Origin: an uncultured Hyphomicrobiales bacterium
GTDB taxonomy: Bacteria; Pseudomonadota; Alphaproteobacteria; Rhizobiales; Beijerinckiaceae
Length of the DNA: 64,000 nt
Direction: 5' to 3'
NCBI GenBank assembly: GCA_903847605.1
Contig: CAINED010000029.1
Location: forward strand, 62,001 to 126,000
The notes under the pieces are model-generated. The model made no database searches. It saw only the letters and a program-made list of their open reading frames with translations, and was not told the DNA's origin. Below, one piece after another: positions 17,930 through 27,499 of the stretch (position 1 is the first letter of the stretch; each line of letters opens with the position of its first letter). Both the position numbers and the translations under genes were made by a program.

Positions 17930-20023
17930 TTGCCATTCGTTATCGGAACCGACGTCGGCGGCACATTCACCGATCTCTGGATCGCCAGCGGCGACGGCGA
18001 GACGCGCGTGTTCAAGTCACCAACGACCAGGGACGTGCTGGGCGGCGTCATCGACGCGATGCAGATGGCAGCCAAGGCCTATGGCCTGAGTTTCGAAGAC
18101 TTCTGCGCTGATATCACGCGCTTCGGACACGGCACGACGGTTGGTCTCAATGCATTGCTCACCGGAACGGCGGCAAAAACTTTCGTCATTACGACAAAGG
18201 GTTTCGGCGACACGCTGGAAATCGGACGTCTTCGCCGCCAGACTTCGGGCATGAACGAATTCGAGATGACCGATGCCTTTCTGCGCAATCGCCATCCGCC
18301 GCTTGCGCCACGCTCGCAGATCATCGAAGTCGACGAACGGATCGACGCCAATGGCAATGTGATCGCGGCGCTCGATGATGCAGAGGCGGATCGTGCCGTC
18401 GGGCAACTTGTGGCCCAGGGCGCGCAGTCCATTGCAGTCTGTACCCTGTTCTCGGTGGTCAATCCCGCGCATGAATTGAAGCTGCGCGACAGGATACGCG
18501 CCGCCCTGCCGGACGCTTTCATCTCGTTGTCGCATGAGATTTCGCCAAGCGTCGGCGAATATGCGCGCATGTCGACGACGCTTGCGAATGCTGCGCTTGG
18601 GCCGATTGCCGGACGCTATCTTTCGCGGCTCGAAGACATTTTGCGCAACGCCGGCATGAAAGTGCCTGTGCTGATGATGACCTGCGCGGGCGGCGTACTG
18701 CCAACGGCAGTGCTCAACGATCGTCCTGTCTTTGCGTTGTTCTCTGGTCCCGCGGGCTGTGTCGTGGGCTCGCGCGCGCTTGGCGAATTGATCGGCGCGG
18801 AAAATGTGCTGACGACGGATATCGGCGGCACGAGTTTCGATGTCGGCGCGATCGTGCAGGGCAAGCCGATCATGCGCGGACAGATTTCAATCGCTGGCGC
18901 AGATCTCAATGTGCGTTCCATCGATGTCGATTCTATCGGCGCAGGCGGTGGCAGCATAGCCTCTGTCGAGATGGGTGATTTGCGTGTCGGCCCCAAGAGC
19001 GCAGGGGCCAACCCAGGACCTGTCTGCTATGGGCGCGGCGGGACGGAGCCGACGGCGACAGATGCCGATCTTGTGCTCGGCGTGCTCGATCCAGAAAATT
19101 TTCTTGGCGGGCAGATGAGGCTCGACAAGGAGGCCGCTGCGCGCGCGATTGAAGAGAAGATCGCAAAGCCGCTCGGCCTCAGCGTGATGGAAGCAGCCTG
19201 GGGCATTCGCCAGATTCTCGACAGCCGCATGGCCGATCTCATGCGCCGTATGACGCTGGAGCGCGGCTACAACCCGCGTGATTTCGTGGTGCTCGCCAAT
19301 GGCGGCGCGGGCCCGTCCCATGCATGGGTCTTGAGCGCGGAACTCGGGCTCGACAGCTTTGTCGTCCCTGCCGCAGCGACGGCTCAATCGGCCTATGGCA
19401 TCGCAACCTGCGATCTCGGTTTTGTTGCGGAACGCCCTGTTTATGTGCGCGTAGGCCCCGGCGCAAAGCCGGCCGACGAACGGCTGGCTTCTGTCAGCGC
19501 TGCATTGAAGTCCGCCTCGGCGGAGGCGGAGGGCTTGTTACGTGAGGCCTCGCCGCAATCGCGCATCACGCTGGAGCGGCGCGTGTCGATCCGCTTCCGT
19601 GGGCAAACCAATCACATGGATATCGCCTTCGCCAGCGAAGCCATGAACATGGAGAGCTACGGCCAATTGGTTCAGGATTTCAACACGCAGTACGAGACCC
19701 TGTTCGGTCGCGGGGCGAGTTTTTCGCAGGCCGGTTATGAGATACTCGGCATACAGGTCGCGGCAACGGCGCATCTGCCGCCGCCTTCGATCGCCGGCGC
19801 AGGCGAACCGCTTGTGAAGGCGAAGACACGCATGGTTGTTTTCGACGATCCCGCCAATGCAGTGGAAACGGTCATCTACAAGACGAGCTATCCGCCGCCG
19901 GGCACGCAGGCCGATGGGCCCTGCATCATCGAATTTCCCGGTCAGAGCGTCGTCGTACCGCCCAACTACAAGGCGAGCGCGGACAAGTATGGCAATCTTC
20001 ACGTGAAGCGGGTGCAGTCATGA
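17930..20023 (+). CDS. hyuA: Hydantoinase/oxoprolinase A-family subunit, ATP-dependent
   Basis: A 697-residue HyuA-type subunit of the hydantoinase/5-oxoprolinase/acetone carboxylase family. These enzymes use ATP to open a cyclic amide or to carboxylate a ketone. The N-terminus VIGTDVGGTFTDLW is the phosphate-binding loop of the ASKHA fold. GHGTTVGLNALL and TTDIGGTSFDVGAI follow, then the conserved NGGAGPSHA. The start is TTG 17930, placed seven bases after a GGGAGG site; no in-frame ATG fits. Its stop overlaps the hyuB start in ATGA, indicating translational coupling. Substrate may be a hydantoin, lactam or other ring; acetone or acetophenone carboxylase-like roles cannot be excluded. Confidence 0.88.
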   Translation: MPFVIGTDVGGTFTDLWIASGDGETRVFKSPTTRDVLGGVIDAMQMAAKAYGLSFEDFCADITRFGHGTTVGLNALLTGTAAKTFVITTKGFGDTLEIGRLRRQTSGMNEFEMTDAFLRNRHPPLAPRSQIIEVDERIDANGNVIAALDDAEADRAVGQLVAQGAQSIAVCTLFSVVNPAHELKLRDRIRAALPDAFISLSHEISPSVGEYARMSTTLANAALGPIAGRYLSRLEDILRNAGMKVPVLMMTCAGGVLPTAVLNDRPVFALFSGPAGCVVGSRALGELIGAENVLTTDIGGTSFDVGAIVQGKPIMRGQISIAGADLNVRSIDVDSIGAGGGSIASVEMGDLRVGPKSAGANPGPVCYGRGGTEPTATDADLVLGVLDPENFLGGQMRLDKEAAARAIEEKIAKPLGLSVMEAAWGIRQILDSRMADLMRRMTLERGYNPRDFVVLANGGAGPSHAWVLSAELGLDSFVVPAAATAQSAYGIATCDLGFVAERPVYVRVGPGAKPADERLASVSAALKSASAEAEGLLREASPQSRITLERRVSIRFRGQTNHMDIAFASEAMNMESYGQLVQDFNTQYETLFGRGASFSQAGYEILGIQVAATAHLPPPSIAGAGEPLVKAKTRMVVFDDPANAVETVIYKTSYPPPGTQADGPCIIEFPGQSVVVPPNYKASADKYGNLHVKRVQS

Positions 20024-22185
20024 GTGCGGCGATGCAACAGCAGGGCGATGCGATCAGCCCCGTCGTCTTCGAGATCATCCGCAACCGGCTGATTGCGATC
20101 ACCGAGGAAATGCGTGTGGCGCTGCAAAGCGTTTCGGGCTCGCCCACGGTGACGGAGGCATCTGACTTTTTCACCGGACTCTTCACGCCGCAGGGCGAAG
20201 TGGCCTCAATGGGTTTCCAGGTGGCCTATCATGCGCCTGTGTCCGGAGCCTTCATTCGCCACATATCGGGCAAGCCCGGCATGAACGTGCGCGACGGCGA
20301 CATGTTCATCGGCAACGATCCCTATATCGCGGCGCTGCACCAGAACGACGTGCAGATGGTCGCTCCAATCTTTGCTGGCGATCAAATCATCCTGTGGGCG
20401 GGCGTTGAAGCGCACGAGGTCGATGTCGGCGGCATGGATTTCGCGAGCTGGTCTCCCAAGGCCAAGGAAATCTGGCAGGAAGGCATGCGCATTCCCTGCG
20501 TCAAGCTGATCGATCGCGGCGAGATGCGCGAGGACGTGCTGGAAATGATCGTGACGGCATCGCGTCTTCCCGCGTTGCTTGGTCTCGATATCCGCGCCTT
20601 CATTGCGACGTTGAACGTGGCGCGCGACCGCATCAACGAACTCGTGGCCCGCTATGGCGCGGCGACAGTGAGCGAGGCGTCGCGGCGCGTCATCACGTCC
20701 ACGGAAACACGGATGCGAGCGCGCCTGCGCGAATTGCCCGATGGCCAGTATCATGCCGCCGATTTCCTTGAGCATGATGGCCACACGAACGTCCTCTACT
20801 CGCTGGATGTGCAGATCACCAAGAGCGGCGACACGCTGACGCTGGACTTCAGCAACTCCAGCAAGCAGTCGCCGGGCTTCATCAATGCGACGCGCCCGGG
20901 ACTGATGGGCGCTGTTGCCGGCGCTGTGCTGGCAACGCTCGCCTGGGACATGCCGTGGAACGAGGGCGTGCTCAATCCGGTGAAGGTGATTTGTCCCGAT
21001 GGTCTCATCTGCACGGCGAAGTTTCCTGCGCCCGTGGGGTCGGCGACGGTGGAAACCGTCTGGGTCGCGGCCAACGCCACGATGCTCGGCCTGAACAAGA
21101 TTCTCTCGGCATCGCCGAAATACAGGTATCGCGCGCAAGGTCTGCATGCGGGCGCGATGGCGACGTTCAACCTCGGCGGCATCAACCAGTTTGGCGAGCC
21201 CTTCGGCCTGCATCTGATGGACCCGCTCGCGGCGGGTTCTGCGGCCTTTCCCTCCAAGGATGGCGTCAGCGGCGGCGGGCCGATTACCTCGCCGGTGTCG
21301 AGCATTGCCGATGTCGAGCGCAACGAGCAGGTCGTACCGCTCTTCTATTTCCATCGCCGCCTTGCGCCGGATACGGGCGGCGCGGGCCGCATGCGCGGCG
21401 GATTGAGCGTCGAAGTCGCACTGACACTCGGCGGCATCGATAAGGCGCAGGCGCTCGTCATGACCCATGGCGCCGAAGTCGCAAACAGCATGGGTCTGAA
21501 TGCAGGCTTTCCGGGCGCGACGATCCGTCAGACATGGGGAACGAATGCCGCGCTGAACGGCCGGCGCGTCGATGCGCCATTCGAGATTTTTGGGCCCAAG
21601 CCGGGCCTGATGACCATGACCAATCGTGATGTGTTCGCAGTGTCCTGGCAGGGCGGCGGCGGTTATGGCGATCCGCTCGAACGCGATGCCGATGCTGTCG
21701 CGAAAGACATCATCGAGGGCAGCGTGTCGCTGCAGGCCGCGCGCACGATCTACGGCGTGGTCTATAGGGATGGTGTGGACAGGCCGGCAACGGAAAGCCT
21801 GCGCAACGAGATGCGGCGCGAGCGCGTCGGCGGAACTTTCGCGGACAATGTCTCGCGTAAATATCGCGGCAACACGGACGACGGCGCAGCCCTGACGGAT
21901 GGTCTTCGCATCGTGCGCGATGGCGGCGATTTCCATGTGGTGAGCAAGGCCGGCTATATCCTGGCGACCAATTCGACTCGCTGGCGCGAGGGCGCGGTGG
22001 CGCAGACCATGGAGCAATTGCCGGACGAATTCGGCATCCGTCTGCATGAAGACCTGCGCGCAACCTGCTGGCATTGCCCGGCCTCCGGCGCGCTGTTGTC
22101 TGTCGATTTCCACTACAAGCATCGTAACGCGCCCGATGACGCCATCATCGAACCGCATGCGATCAAGGCCATGCTCGATGCCTGA
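20020..22185 (+). CDS. hyuB: Hydantoinase/oxoprolinase B-family subunit
   Basis: A 721-residue HyuB-type subunit that partners HyuA in an ATP-dependent amide hydrolase or carboxylase. Typical blocks include FEIIRNRLIAITEEM at the N-terminus, GDMFIGNDPY, the HEVDVGG segment with probable metal-binding His, and the glycine-rich GGAGRMRGG. It is longer than the usual roughly 550-600-residue core; the last 120 residues (with CWHCPASGALL) may be an extra domain, where the CxxC could bind zinc. Its ATG overlaps the hyuA stop by four bases, and the next gene starts eight bases before its own stop. All three are therefore translated as a coupled set. Confidence 0.87.
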   Translation: MSAAMQQQGDAISPVVFEIIRNRLIAITEEMRVALQSVSGSPTVTEASDFFTGLFTPQGEVASMGFQVAYHAPVSGAFIRHISGKPGMNVRDGDMFIGNDPYIAALHQNDVQMVAPIFAGDQIILWAGVEAHEVDVGGMDFASWSPKAKEIWQEGMRIPCVKLIDRGEMREDVLEMIVTASRLPALLGLDIRAFIATLNVARDRINELVARYGAATVSEASRRVITSTETRMRARLRELPDGQYHAADFLEHDGHTNVLYSLDVQITKSGDTLTLDFSNSSKQSPGFINATRPGLMGAVAGAVLATLAWDMPWNEGVLNPVKVICPDGLICTAKFPAPVGSATVETVWVAANATMLGLNKILSASPKYRYRAQGLHAGAMATFNLGGINQFGEPFGLHLMDPLAAGSAAFPSKDGVSGGGPITSPVSSIADVERNEQVVPLFYFHRRLAPDTGGAGRMRGGLSVEVALTLGGIDKAQALVMTHGAEVANSMGLNAGFPGATIRQTWGTNAALNGRRVDAPFEIFGPKPGLMTMTNRDVFAVSWQGGGGYGDPLERDADAVAKDIIEGSVSLQAARTIYGVVYRDGVDRPATESLRNEMRRERVGGTFADNVSRKYRGNTDDGAALTDGLRIVRDGGDFHVVSKAGYILATNSTRWREGAVAQTMEQLPDEFGIRLHEDLRATCWHCPASGALLSVDFHYKHRNAPDDAIIEPHAIKAMLDA

Positions 22186-23989
22186 CAACGCGATCGCAAA
22201 TGCCTTGCAGTCGCCGGACATTCCGCCTGGCTCTTACGATCGTGCGCCCGAATATCCCGAATTCATCAGTGAACGCGACGTCTATGTGACCATGCGCGAC
22301 GGCGTGCGTCTCTGCATCGATATCTACAGGCCGAAGACGGCGGCAAAGGTGCCGGCGCTCCTGGCCTTCGCTGTTTATAACAAGGACATGATGGCGCCGG
22401 ATATCGCGGAGGCACTGCCACCGCAGCCCGCTTTTGCGCCGTTGTGGACCGGCTATCTCGAAAGCGGCGACACGCGCTTTCTGACTTCGCGCGGTTATGC
22501 GCATGTGATCGCCTCGCCGCGCAATTTCGCGAAATCGGAGAGCGGCGGCTCCCGCGAATGGGACAGCTACGATCTCATCGAATGGCTTGCGCAGCAGGAC
22601 TGGTGCGACGGCAAGGTCGGCATGGTCGGGATTTCAGGCTTCGGCGCTGAACAGTTCAACGCGGCCAAGCAGCAGCCGCCGCACCTGAAAGCGATCTTCC
22701 CCTTCGATCCGCGCGGCGCCTACGGCAAGCTTGGAAGCTTTCGCGAGGAATATCCGGGCGGCGTTCTCCATCTCTTCCGCTATCTCATCAGCCTCAATGT
22801 CGTGCTGCACGAGGTCAAGGGGCCGCCGAAAGCGCTTTCGCTGGAACGGGAGGCACTGTGGCGCGAAGCCATGGCCAATGCGGACTACAAGATGTATCCG
22901 CATGTCTATAATGTCGTGACGATGAAGGGCCAGCACCTGCCCATGGTGTTCGACCTGCTGGTCAATCCCTATGACAGCGATGAGGCCGTCGCGAAGGCGG
23001 AGCAGGACTTCGCAAGTGTCACTGTCCCTGCCTATACGGGCTCCGGCTGGTATGGCCACAGCTACAAGACGCATCTCAATGGCGCGCAAAGCTGGTATGC
23101 GAACCTCAGTTCGCCGAAGAAAATGCTGCTCGGCGGGCCCGCGCATGTGGAGCGTCCCTTTCATACGCTGCACCACGAAATGCTCAGGTGGTTCGATCAC
23201 TGGTTGAAAGAGATCGACACCGGCATCATGCGCGATGCGCCCGTCAAGTACTGGGTCATGGGCGAAAACCGCTGGCGTGAAGGCTCCGACTGGCCGCTGC
23301 CGCAGACGCAGTGGACGAAGTTCTATCTGACAAGCTGGGGGCGGCTGCGCGCTGAAGCCTTCGCGCCGCTGTCGGCCTATGCCGATCAGGAGCCCGATAC
23401 TTTCGCACAAATGCCGCTGAAGCAGACAGCCGACGTGCAGAAGCTGCGCTATGTCAGCGAACCGCTGAGCGAGGACCTCTTAATCGCGGGACCGATCTCG
23501 GTGACGCTGTTTGCCGAGATCGACAAGGACGATACGAACTGGATTGTCGCGCTCAAGGATATCGGGCCGGATTACGGCGTGCGAACAGCGCGGGAAGGGG
23601 AGCGCGAGATTGGCGCTCTGCCGGAGCGCGAAATCACGCGCGGCTGGCTCAAGGCCTCGATGCGCGCGCTCGACGAGACGCGTTCGAAGCCCGGCAAGCC
23701 CTGGCACAAGTTGACGCGATCAGCGCAGCGCAAGGTCGTGCCCGGCGAGATCAACGAATATGTCATCGAGGTGATGGCGAGCGCAAATCTGTTCAAGGCC
23801 GGACATCGCATCTGCCTTGAGGTGATGGCGATGGATGTGCCGACGGGCGTTGGCGGCGCGACGAACGTCGAATACGCGCCCTATCATATCTGCAGCAGCG
23901 AGACAGTCGTGCATCGTATTTATCACGACGCATCCTGGCCTTCGCATGTGTTGCTGCCGGTCATACCTGCGCGGGAGAGTCAGCCATGA
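22178..23989 (+). CDS. CocE/NonD-family alpha/beta hydrolase (peptidase S15-like)
   Basis: A 603-residue hydrolase of the CocE/NonD or X-Pro dipeptidyl-peptidase family, which cleaves esters or amides. RDVYVTMRDGVRLCIDIYRP opens the catalytic domain. The nucleophile elbow is GMVGISGFG with Ser153; the usual aromatic after Ser is replaced by Gly. The C-terminal jelly-roll domain carries YHDASWPSHVLLPV, whose first His is the family's conserved position. The chosen ATG overlaps the hyuB end by eight bases, and its own stop overlaps the next ATG by four. It would act together with HyuAB, perhaps on the ring-opened product or to release the cyclic substrate; this is inference from coupling only. 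Confidence 0.88.
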   Translation: MPDNAIANALQSPDIPPGSYDRAPEYPEFISERDVYVTMRDGVRLCIDIYRPKTAAKVPALLAFAVYNKDMMAPDIAEALPPQPAFAPLWTGYLESGDTRFLTSRGYAHVIASPRNFAKSESGGSREWDSYDLIEWLAQQDWCDGKVGMVGISGFGAEQFNAAKQQPPHLKAIFPFDPRGAYGKLGSFREEYPGGVLHLFRYLISLNVVLHEVKGPPKALSLEREALWREAMANADYKMYPHVYNVVTMKGQHLPMVFDLLVNPYDSDEAVAKAEQDFASVTVPAYTGSGWYGHSYKTHLNGAQSWYANLSSPKKMLLGGPAHVERPFHTLHHEMLRWFDHWLKEIDTGIMRDAPVKYWVMGENRWREGSDWPLPQTQWTKFYLTSWGRLRAEAFAPLSAYADQEPDTFAQMPLKQTADVQKLRYVSEPLSEDLLIAGPISVTLFAEIDKDDTNWIVALKDIGPDYGVRTAREGEREIGALPEREITRGWLKASMRALDETRSKPGKPWHKLTRSAQRKVVPGEINEYVIEVMASANLFKAGHRICLEVMAMDVPTGVGGATNVEYAPYHICSSETVVHRIYHDASWPSHVLLPVIPARESQP

Positions 23990-25032
23990 CGGCCACAACG
24001 TGCGAAAAGGTTCATCTCGTCGGCAGCATCGGCCTCGATAGCGTCGAGGAGATTTTGCGCACGGCTGGCATGACTTTGGGACGGCGGCTCGTTCGCGTTC
24101 CCGATGGCGAAGTCGGGCCGCGCCGGCTGTGGCTGAGCTTTCAATATCCGCTCCTGCGTTCCAGCCCCTTTTTGCGGCCCGATCCCGGCGGCGCGGTGCG
24201 CGCGACATCGAAGTTTCCAAAGCTCTGTCTTGCCGAGGGCGTGACGGAAGAGGAAATCACCTTCGGCGAACTCGGCTATGCGCGCGAAGCGCGGGCGTCC
24301 TATCTCGATTTCGTTGCCGCACGGAAGCGTGGTGAAATTGCGACCCGTGCGCGCTTTCAGGTTTGCCTTCCGACACCGATGGGCGTCATCTACGCATTCT
24401 GCATCGAAGATGGCATCGGCGTCATCGACCGCGTCTACGAGAAGGCGATGATTGCGGAAGTGCAAGCCATTTGTCGCGCCATTCCGCATGACGATCTATG
24501 CATTCAGTGGGACTTCTGCCACGAGATGATCATCCTCGATGGACAAAGCCAGGACTGGTTTCCGCTCGTCAATGCGGACCTCCCCGCCGTGATGGCGCGC
24601 ATGCAACGCATCTGTGCGTCAGTTCCTTCCGGTGTCGAACTCGGGATACACCTTTGCTACGGCGATTTCGGCGCCAGTCACTTCATCCAGCCGAAAGACG
24701 CCGGGCGCATGGTCGAAGTCGCCAATGCCATGGCCGCGTCAATCGATCGTCCCATCACTTACATGCATTTCCCAGTGCCGCTCAAACGCAACGACGAAGC
24801 CTATTTCGCGCCATTTGCCGGACTCAAACTCGATCCGCAAACCGAAGTTTATCTTGGCGTCGTACATCTCGCCGAAGGCGTCGACGGCGTAGCGCAAAAG
24901 CTGGCGCAGGCGCGGCGTTTCACGCGCGTCGATGCGATTTCGACGGAATGCGGCATTGCGCGTGCGCGCAAGCCCGATCTTGTGAGGCAAATTCTCGAAT
25001 TGCAGGCCGCTGCGAGCCGCGAGCCTGCGTGA
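23986..25032 (+). CDS. MetE-like (cobalamin-independent methionine synthase superfamily) protein
   Basis: A 348-residue protein resembling the UROD/MetE TIM-barrel superfamily. It opens with HLVGSIGLDSVEEILR and later has RVPDGEVGPRR. Candidate zinc ligands match the MetE pattern: His222 and Cys224 in GIHLCYGDFG and Cys322 in STECGIARA. That is consistent with methyl transfer from or to a thiol, although the MetE N-terminal domain is absent. The stop of the CocE hydrolase overlaps its start in ATGA, making it the fourth member of the coupled hyu set. An O- or N-demethylation role within a ring-degradation pathway is possible but not shown. Confidence 0.7.
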   Translation: MTATTCEKVHLVGSIGLDSVEEILRTAGMTLGRRLVRVPDGEVGPRRLWLSFQYPLLRSSPFLRPDPGGAVRATSKFPKLCLAEGVTEEEITFGELGYAREARASYLDFVAARKRGEIATRARFQVCLPTPMGVIYAFCIEDGIGVIDRVYEKAMIAEVQAICRAIPHDDLCIQWDFCHEMIILDGQSQDWFPLVNADLPAVMARMQRICASVPSGVELGIHLCYGDFGASHFIQPKDAGRMVEVANAMAASIDRPITYMHFPVPLKRNDEAYFAPFAGLKLDPQTEVYLGVVHLAEGVDGVAQKLAQARRFTRVDAISTECGIARARKPDLVRQILELQAAASREPA

Positions 25033-25068
25033 CGTTTCTTTGATTCATCCATGGGAGTGGAGGGAGCC

Positions 25069-27399
25069 ATGAGCAAATTCGGAATTGGACAGCCGGTGCG
25101 CCGTGTCGAGGACCAGCGGTTTTTGACGGGACGCGGCAATTTCGTCGATGATGTGATTCTGCCGCAGCAAGCCTATGGCGCCCTGGTTCTTTCGCCGCAT
25201 GCCCATGCGAGAATCCTCAGTGTCGACACCAGCGCAGCCGCTGCCTCTCCCGGCGTCATCTGCGTGCTCACGGGCAAGGACGCCATTGCCGACAAGATCG
25301 GCGGATTGCCGCCTTATTTCCTGCCTGTCGCCTGGGGCGGGCCGCCCGCTTTCTCCACCACGCGTCCCATCCTGATCGCCGATCGCGTTCGCTGCATCGG
25401 CGACCGGGTCGCCTATGTCGTTGCTGAAACTGAGGCGCAGGCGCGCGATGCGGCCGATCTCGTGAAGGTCGAATATGAGGTGCTGCCCTGCATCGTCGAT
25501 GTCGAAAAGGCCGCGCGCGACGATGCGCCGAAGGTCTGGGACGAGTGCAATACAGGCAATGTCTCGGTGCGCCTGCAATTTGGCGACACTGCCGCCACAG
25601 ATGCAGCCTTCGCCGCCGCGAAACATAAAGTATCCCTGCGGGTTGAGAACAACAGGGTCTCCGCGAATTCGCTGGAGCCGCGTGCTTCGAATGGTCAGTA
25701 CGATCCGGGCATGGGCACATTCACGCTCTACACGACATCGCAGGATCCGCACAGCGTCAGACATGCACTTGCAGAACAGATATTCCATTTGCCGGAAACC
25801 AGTTTCCGCGTGATCTCGCCCGATGTCGGCGGTGGCTTCGGCATGAAGTCGAACATCTATCCCGACGACGTTCTTGTGCTCTGGGCCTCACGTCGTTGCG
25901 GGCGTCCGGTGAAATGGACGGCGACGCGCAGCGAAGCGCTTCTTCTTGATACGCAGGCGCGCGAACAGGTCGTCACGGGCGAGCTTGCGCTCGATGAAGA
26001 CGGTAAAATCCTTGCGTTGCGCAGCAGCGCCGTGCAGGCCATCGGCGCTTATTATACGGCGGCGATGACAGCGCCGCTCTTCTTCTCGCTTTTCTTCATT
26101 ACCAGCGTTTACGACATCAAGACCATCGACGTTTCGACGGCTGGCGTCTTCACGCATACGCCGCCGGTTTCCGTTTATCGCGGCGCAGGGCGGCCCGAGG
26201 CCATCTATCTCATGGAGCGCCTGATCGAGGCCGCCGCGCGCGAAATCGGCATAGATCAGGTCACGATCCGCAAGCGCAATCTCATTCCGCAATCAGCGTT
26301 GCCTTACGAGACGGTGACGCATCAGCATTACGATAGCGGCGACTTCGCGGGCCTCATGGACAAGTGCCTCGCGAATTCCGACTGGAATGGTTATGCGGCG
26401 CGCGCAAAAGACAGTTCTGCGCGCGGGATGCTGCGCGGTCGTTCGGTCACGCCCTATATCGAGCTTGGCGGCGTCTTCAATGATCGCATGGAAATCAGGT
26501 TCGATCCCGGCGGTACGCTGTCGATCTTTGCCGGTACGCATTCGCACGGGCAGGGGCATGCGACAGCCTTCGCCCAGCTGGTTTCGCAATGGCTTGGCGT
26601 TCCCTTTGAATCGATCCGCTATGTGCAGGGCGATACGCAGCAGGTATCCTTTGGACGCGGCACTTTTGCCGCACGTTCTTCGATGGTCGGCGGCGGCGCG
26701 TTGCGGGCCGCGGCGGACAATATCATCGCGCGCGGCAAGCTGATGGCGTCGGTCATTCTCGAAGCCAGCGAGAACGATCTGGATTTCAAGGAAGGCCGCT
26801 ATCATGTCGTCGGCACCGACAAGTCGATCGGCCTCACCGATGTCGCCAAGGCCTTCTTCGCGCCGGCGGGGCCGGTGCTGAAATTCGGCCTCGGTCTCGA
26901 AGCATCCGGCACATATTCCGGCGTTCCCGGCGGCGCGCCGAATTACCCGAATGGATGCCAGGTCTGCGAGGTCGAAGTCGATCCGAATACCGGCGATGTG
27001 CGCATCGACAGGTTCACCGTCGTCGACGATCTCGGGATGATCATCAATCCCATGATTTGCGAAGGGCAGATCCACGGCGCCATCGCGCAGGGGGCCGGTC
27101 AGGCCTTACGCGAGAAGGTGATGATCGAGCCGTCATCGGGCCAGTTGCAAAGCGGCAGCTTCATGGATTACGGCCTGCCGCGCGCGGCCGACTTTCCGCA
27201 TTTTTCGTCCGAACTTGTCGAGATACCGGCCAAGACGAATCCGCTGGGCGTCAAGGGCATCGGCGAATCCGGAACGGTCGGCGCGCCCGCTGCCATCGTC
27301 AACGCGGTGCTCGATGCGGTGCGTCCTGCCGGGGTCAAGGATCTTTCCATGCCGCTGACGCCGCAACGTGTGTGGCAAGCGTTGCAGGCGCGCGCCTGA
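25069..27399 (+). CDS. Xanthine dehydrogenase-family molybdopterin-binding large subunit (orphan)
   Basis: A 776-residue molybdenum hydroxylase large subunit (CoxL/aldehyde oxidase type). Cofactor-contact blocks include GGGFGMKSN and VYRGAGRPEA. The catalytic Glu733 lies in KGIGESGTVGAP. The AYRCSFR loop of true CO dehydrogenase is absent, so it is a hydroxylase of an aldehyde or N-heterocycle rather than form I CODH. The ATG at 25069 with a GGAGGGAG site is preferred over the one 18 bases upstream. No [2Fe-2S] or FAD subunit gene adjoins it, unlike the complete set at 59.8-63.9 kb. Those subunits may come from another locus. It follows the MetE-like gene by 36 bases. Confidence 0.9.
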   Translation: MSKFGIGQPVRRVEDQRFLTGRGNFVDDVILPQQAYGALVLSPHAHARILSVDTSAAAASPGVICVLTGKDAIADKIGGLPPYFLPVAWGGPPAFSTTRPILIADRVRCIGDRVAYVVAETEAQARDAADLVKVEYEVLPCIVDVEKAARDDAPKVWDECNTGNVSVRLQFGDTAATDAAFAAAKHKVSLRVENNRVSANSLEPRASNGQYDPGMGTFTLYTTSQDPHSVRHALAEQIFHLPETSFRVISPDVGGGFGMKSNIYPDDVLVLWASRRCGRPVKWTATRSEALLLDTQAREQVVTGELALDEDGKILALRSSAVQAIGAYYTAAMTAPLFFSLFFITSVYDIKTIDVSTAGVFTHTPPVSVYRGAGRPEAIYLMERLIEAAAREIGIDQVTIRKRNLIPQSALPYETVTHQHYDSGDFAGLMDKCLANSDWNGYAARAKDSSARGMLRGRSVTPYIELGGVFNDRMEIRFDPGGTLSIFAGTHSHGQGHATAFAQLVSQWLGVPFESIRYVQGDTQQVSFGRGTFAARSSMVGGGALRAAADNIIARGKLMASVILEASENDLDFKEGRYHVVGTDKSIGLTDVAKAFFAPAGPVLKFGLGLEASGTYSGVPGGAPNYPNGCQVCEVEVDPNTGDVRIDRFTVVDDLGMIINPMICEGQIHGAIAQGAGQALREKVMIEPSSGQLQSGSFMDYGLPRAADFPHFSSELVEIPAKTNPLGVKGIGESGTVGAPAAIVNAVLDAVRPAGVKDLSMPLTPQRVWQALQARA

Positions 27400-27460
27400 T
27401 CTTTATCCTAACGCGGCAGGCATTGCGCTCGCGGCCGCGTCGGTCCATTCTTTGCTCAAA

Positions 27461-27488
27461 CCCGGGCGCGACACGCCCGGGATAATTT
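27461..27488 (+). terminator. GC hairpin ahead of the second acyl-CoA synthetase
   Basis: CCCGGGCG (27461-27468) and CGCCCGGG (27474-27481) form a perfect 8-bp stem with a 5-base loop, followed by ATAATTTT. It ends 18 bases before the next start codon, so it could terminate the hyu/cox transcript or act in the leader of the following gene. Confidence 0.45.
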
Positions 27489-27499
27489 TGGGCGGAAAC

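Noticed and set aside
20206..22221. 671-codon open frame on the minus strand opposite hyuB
   Set aside because: It is an antisense shadow created by G/C third-position bias; its residues are Arg/Ala/His-rich and match no family, while hyuB is a clear gene.
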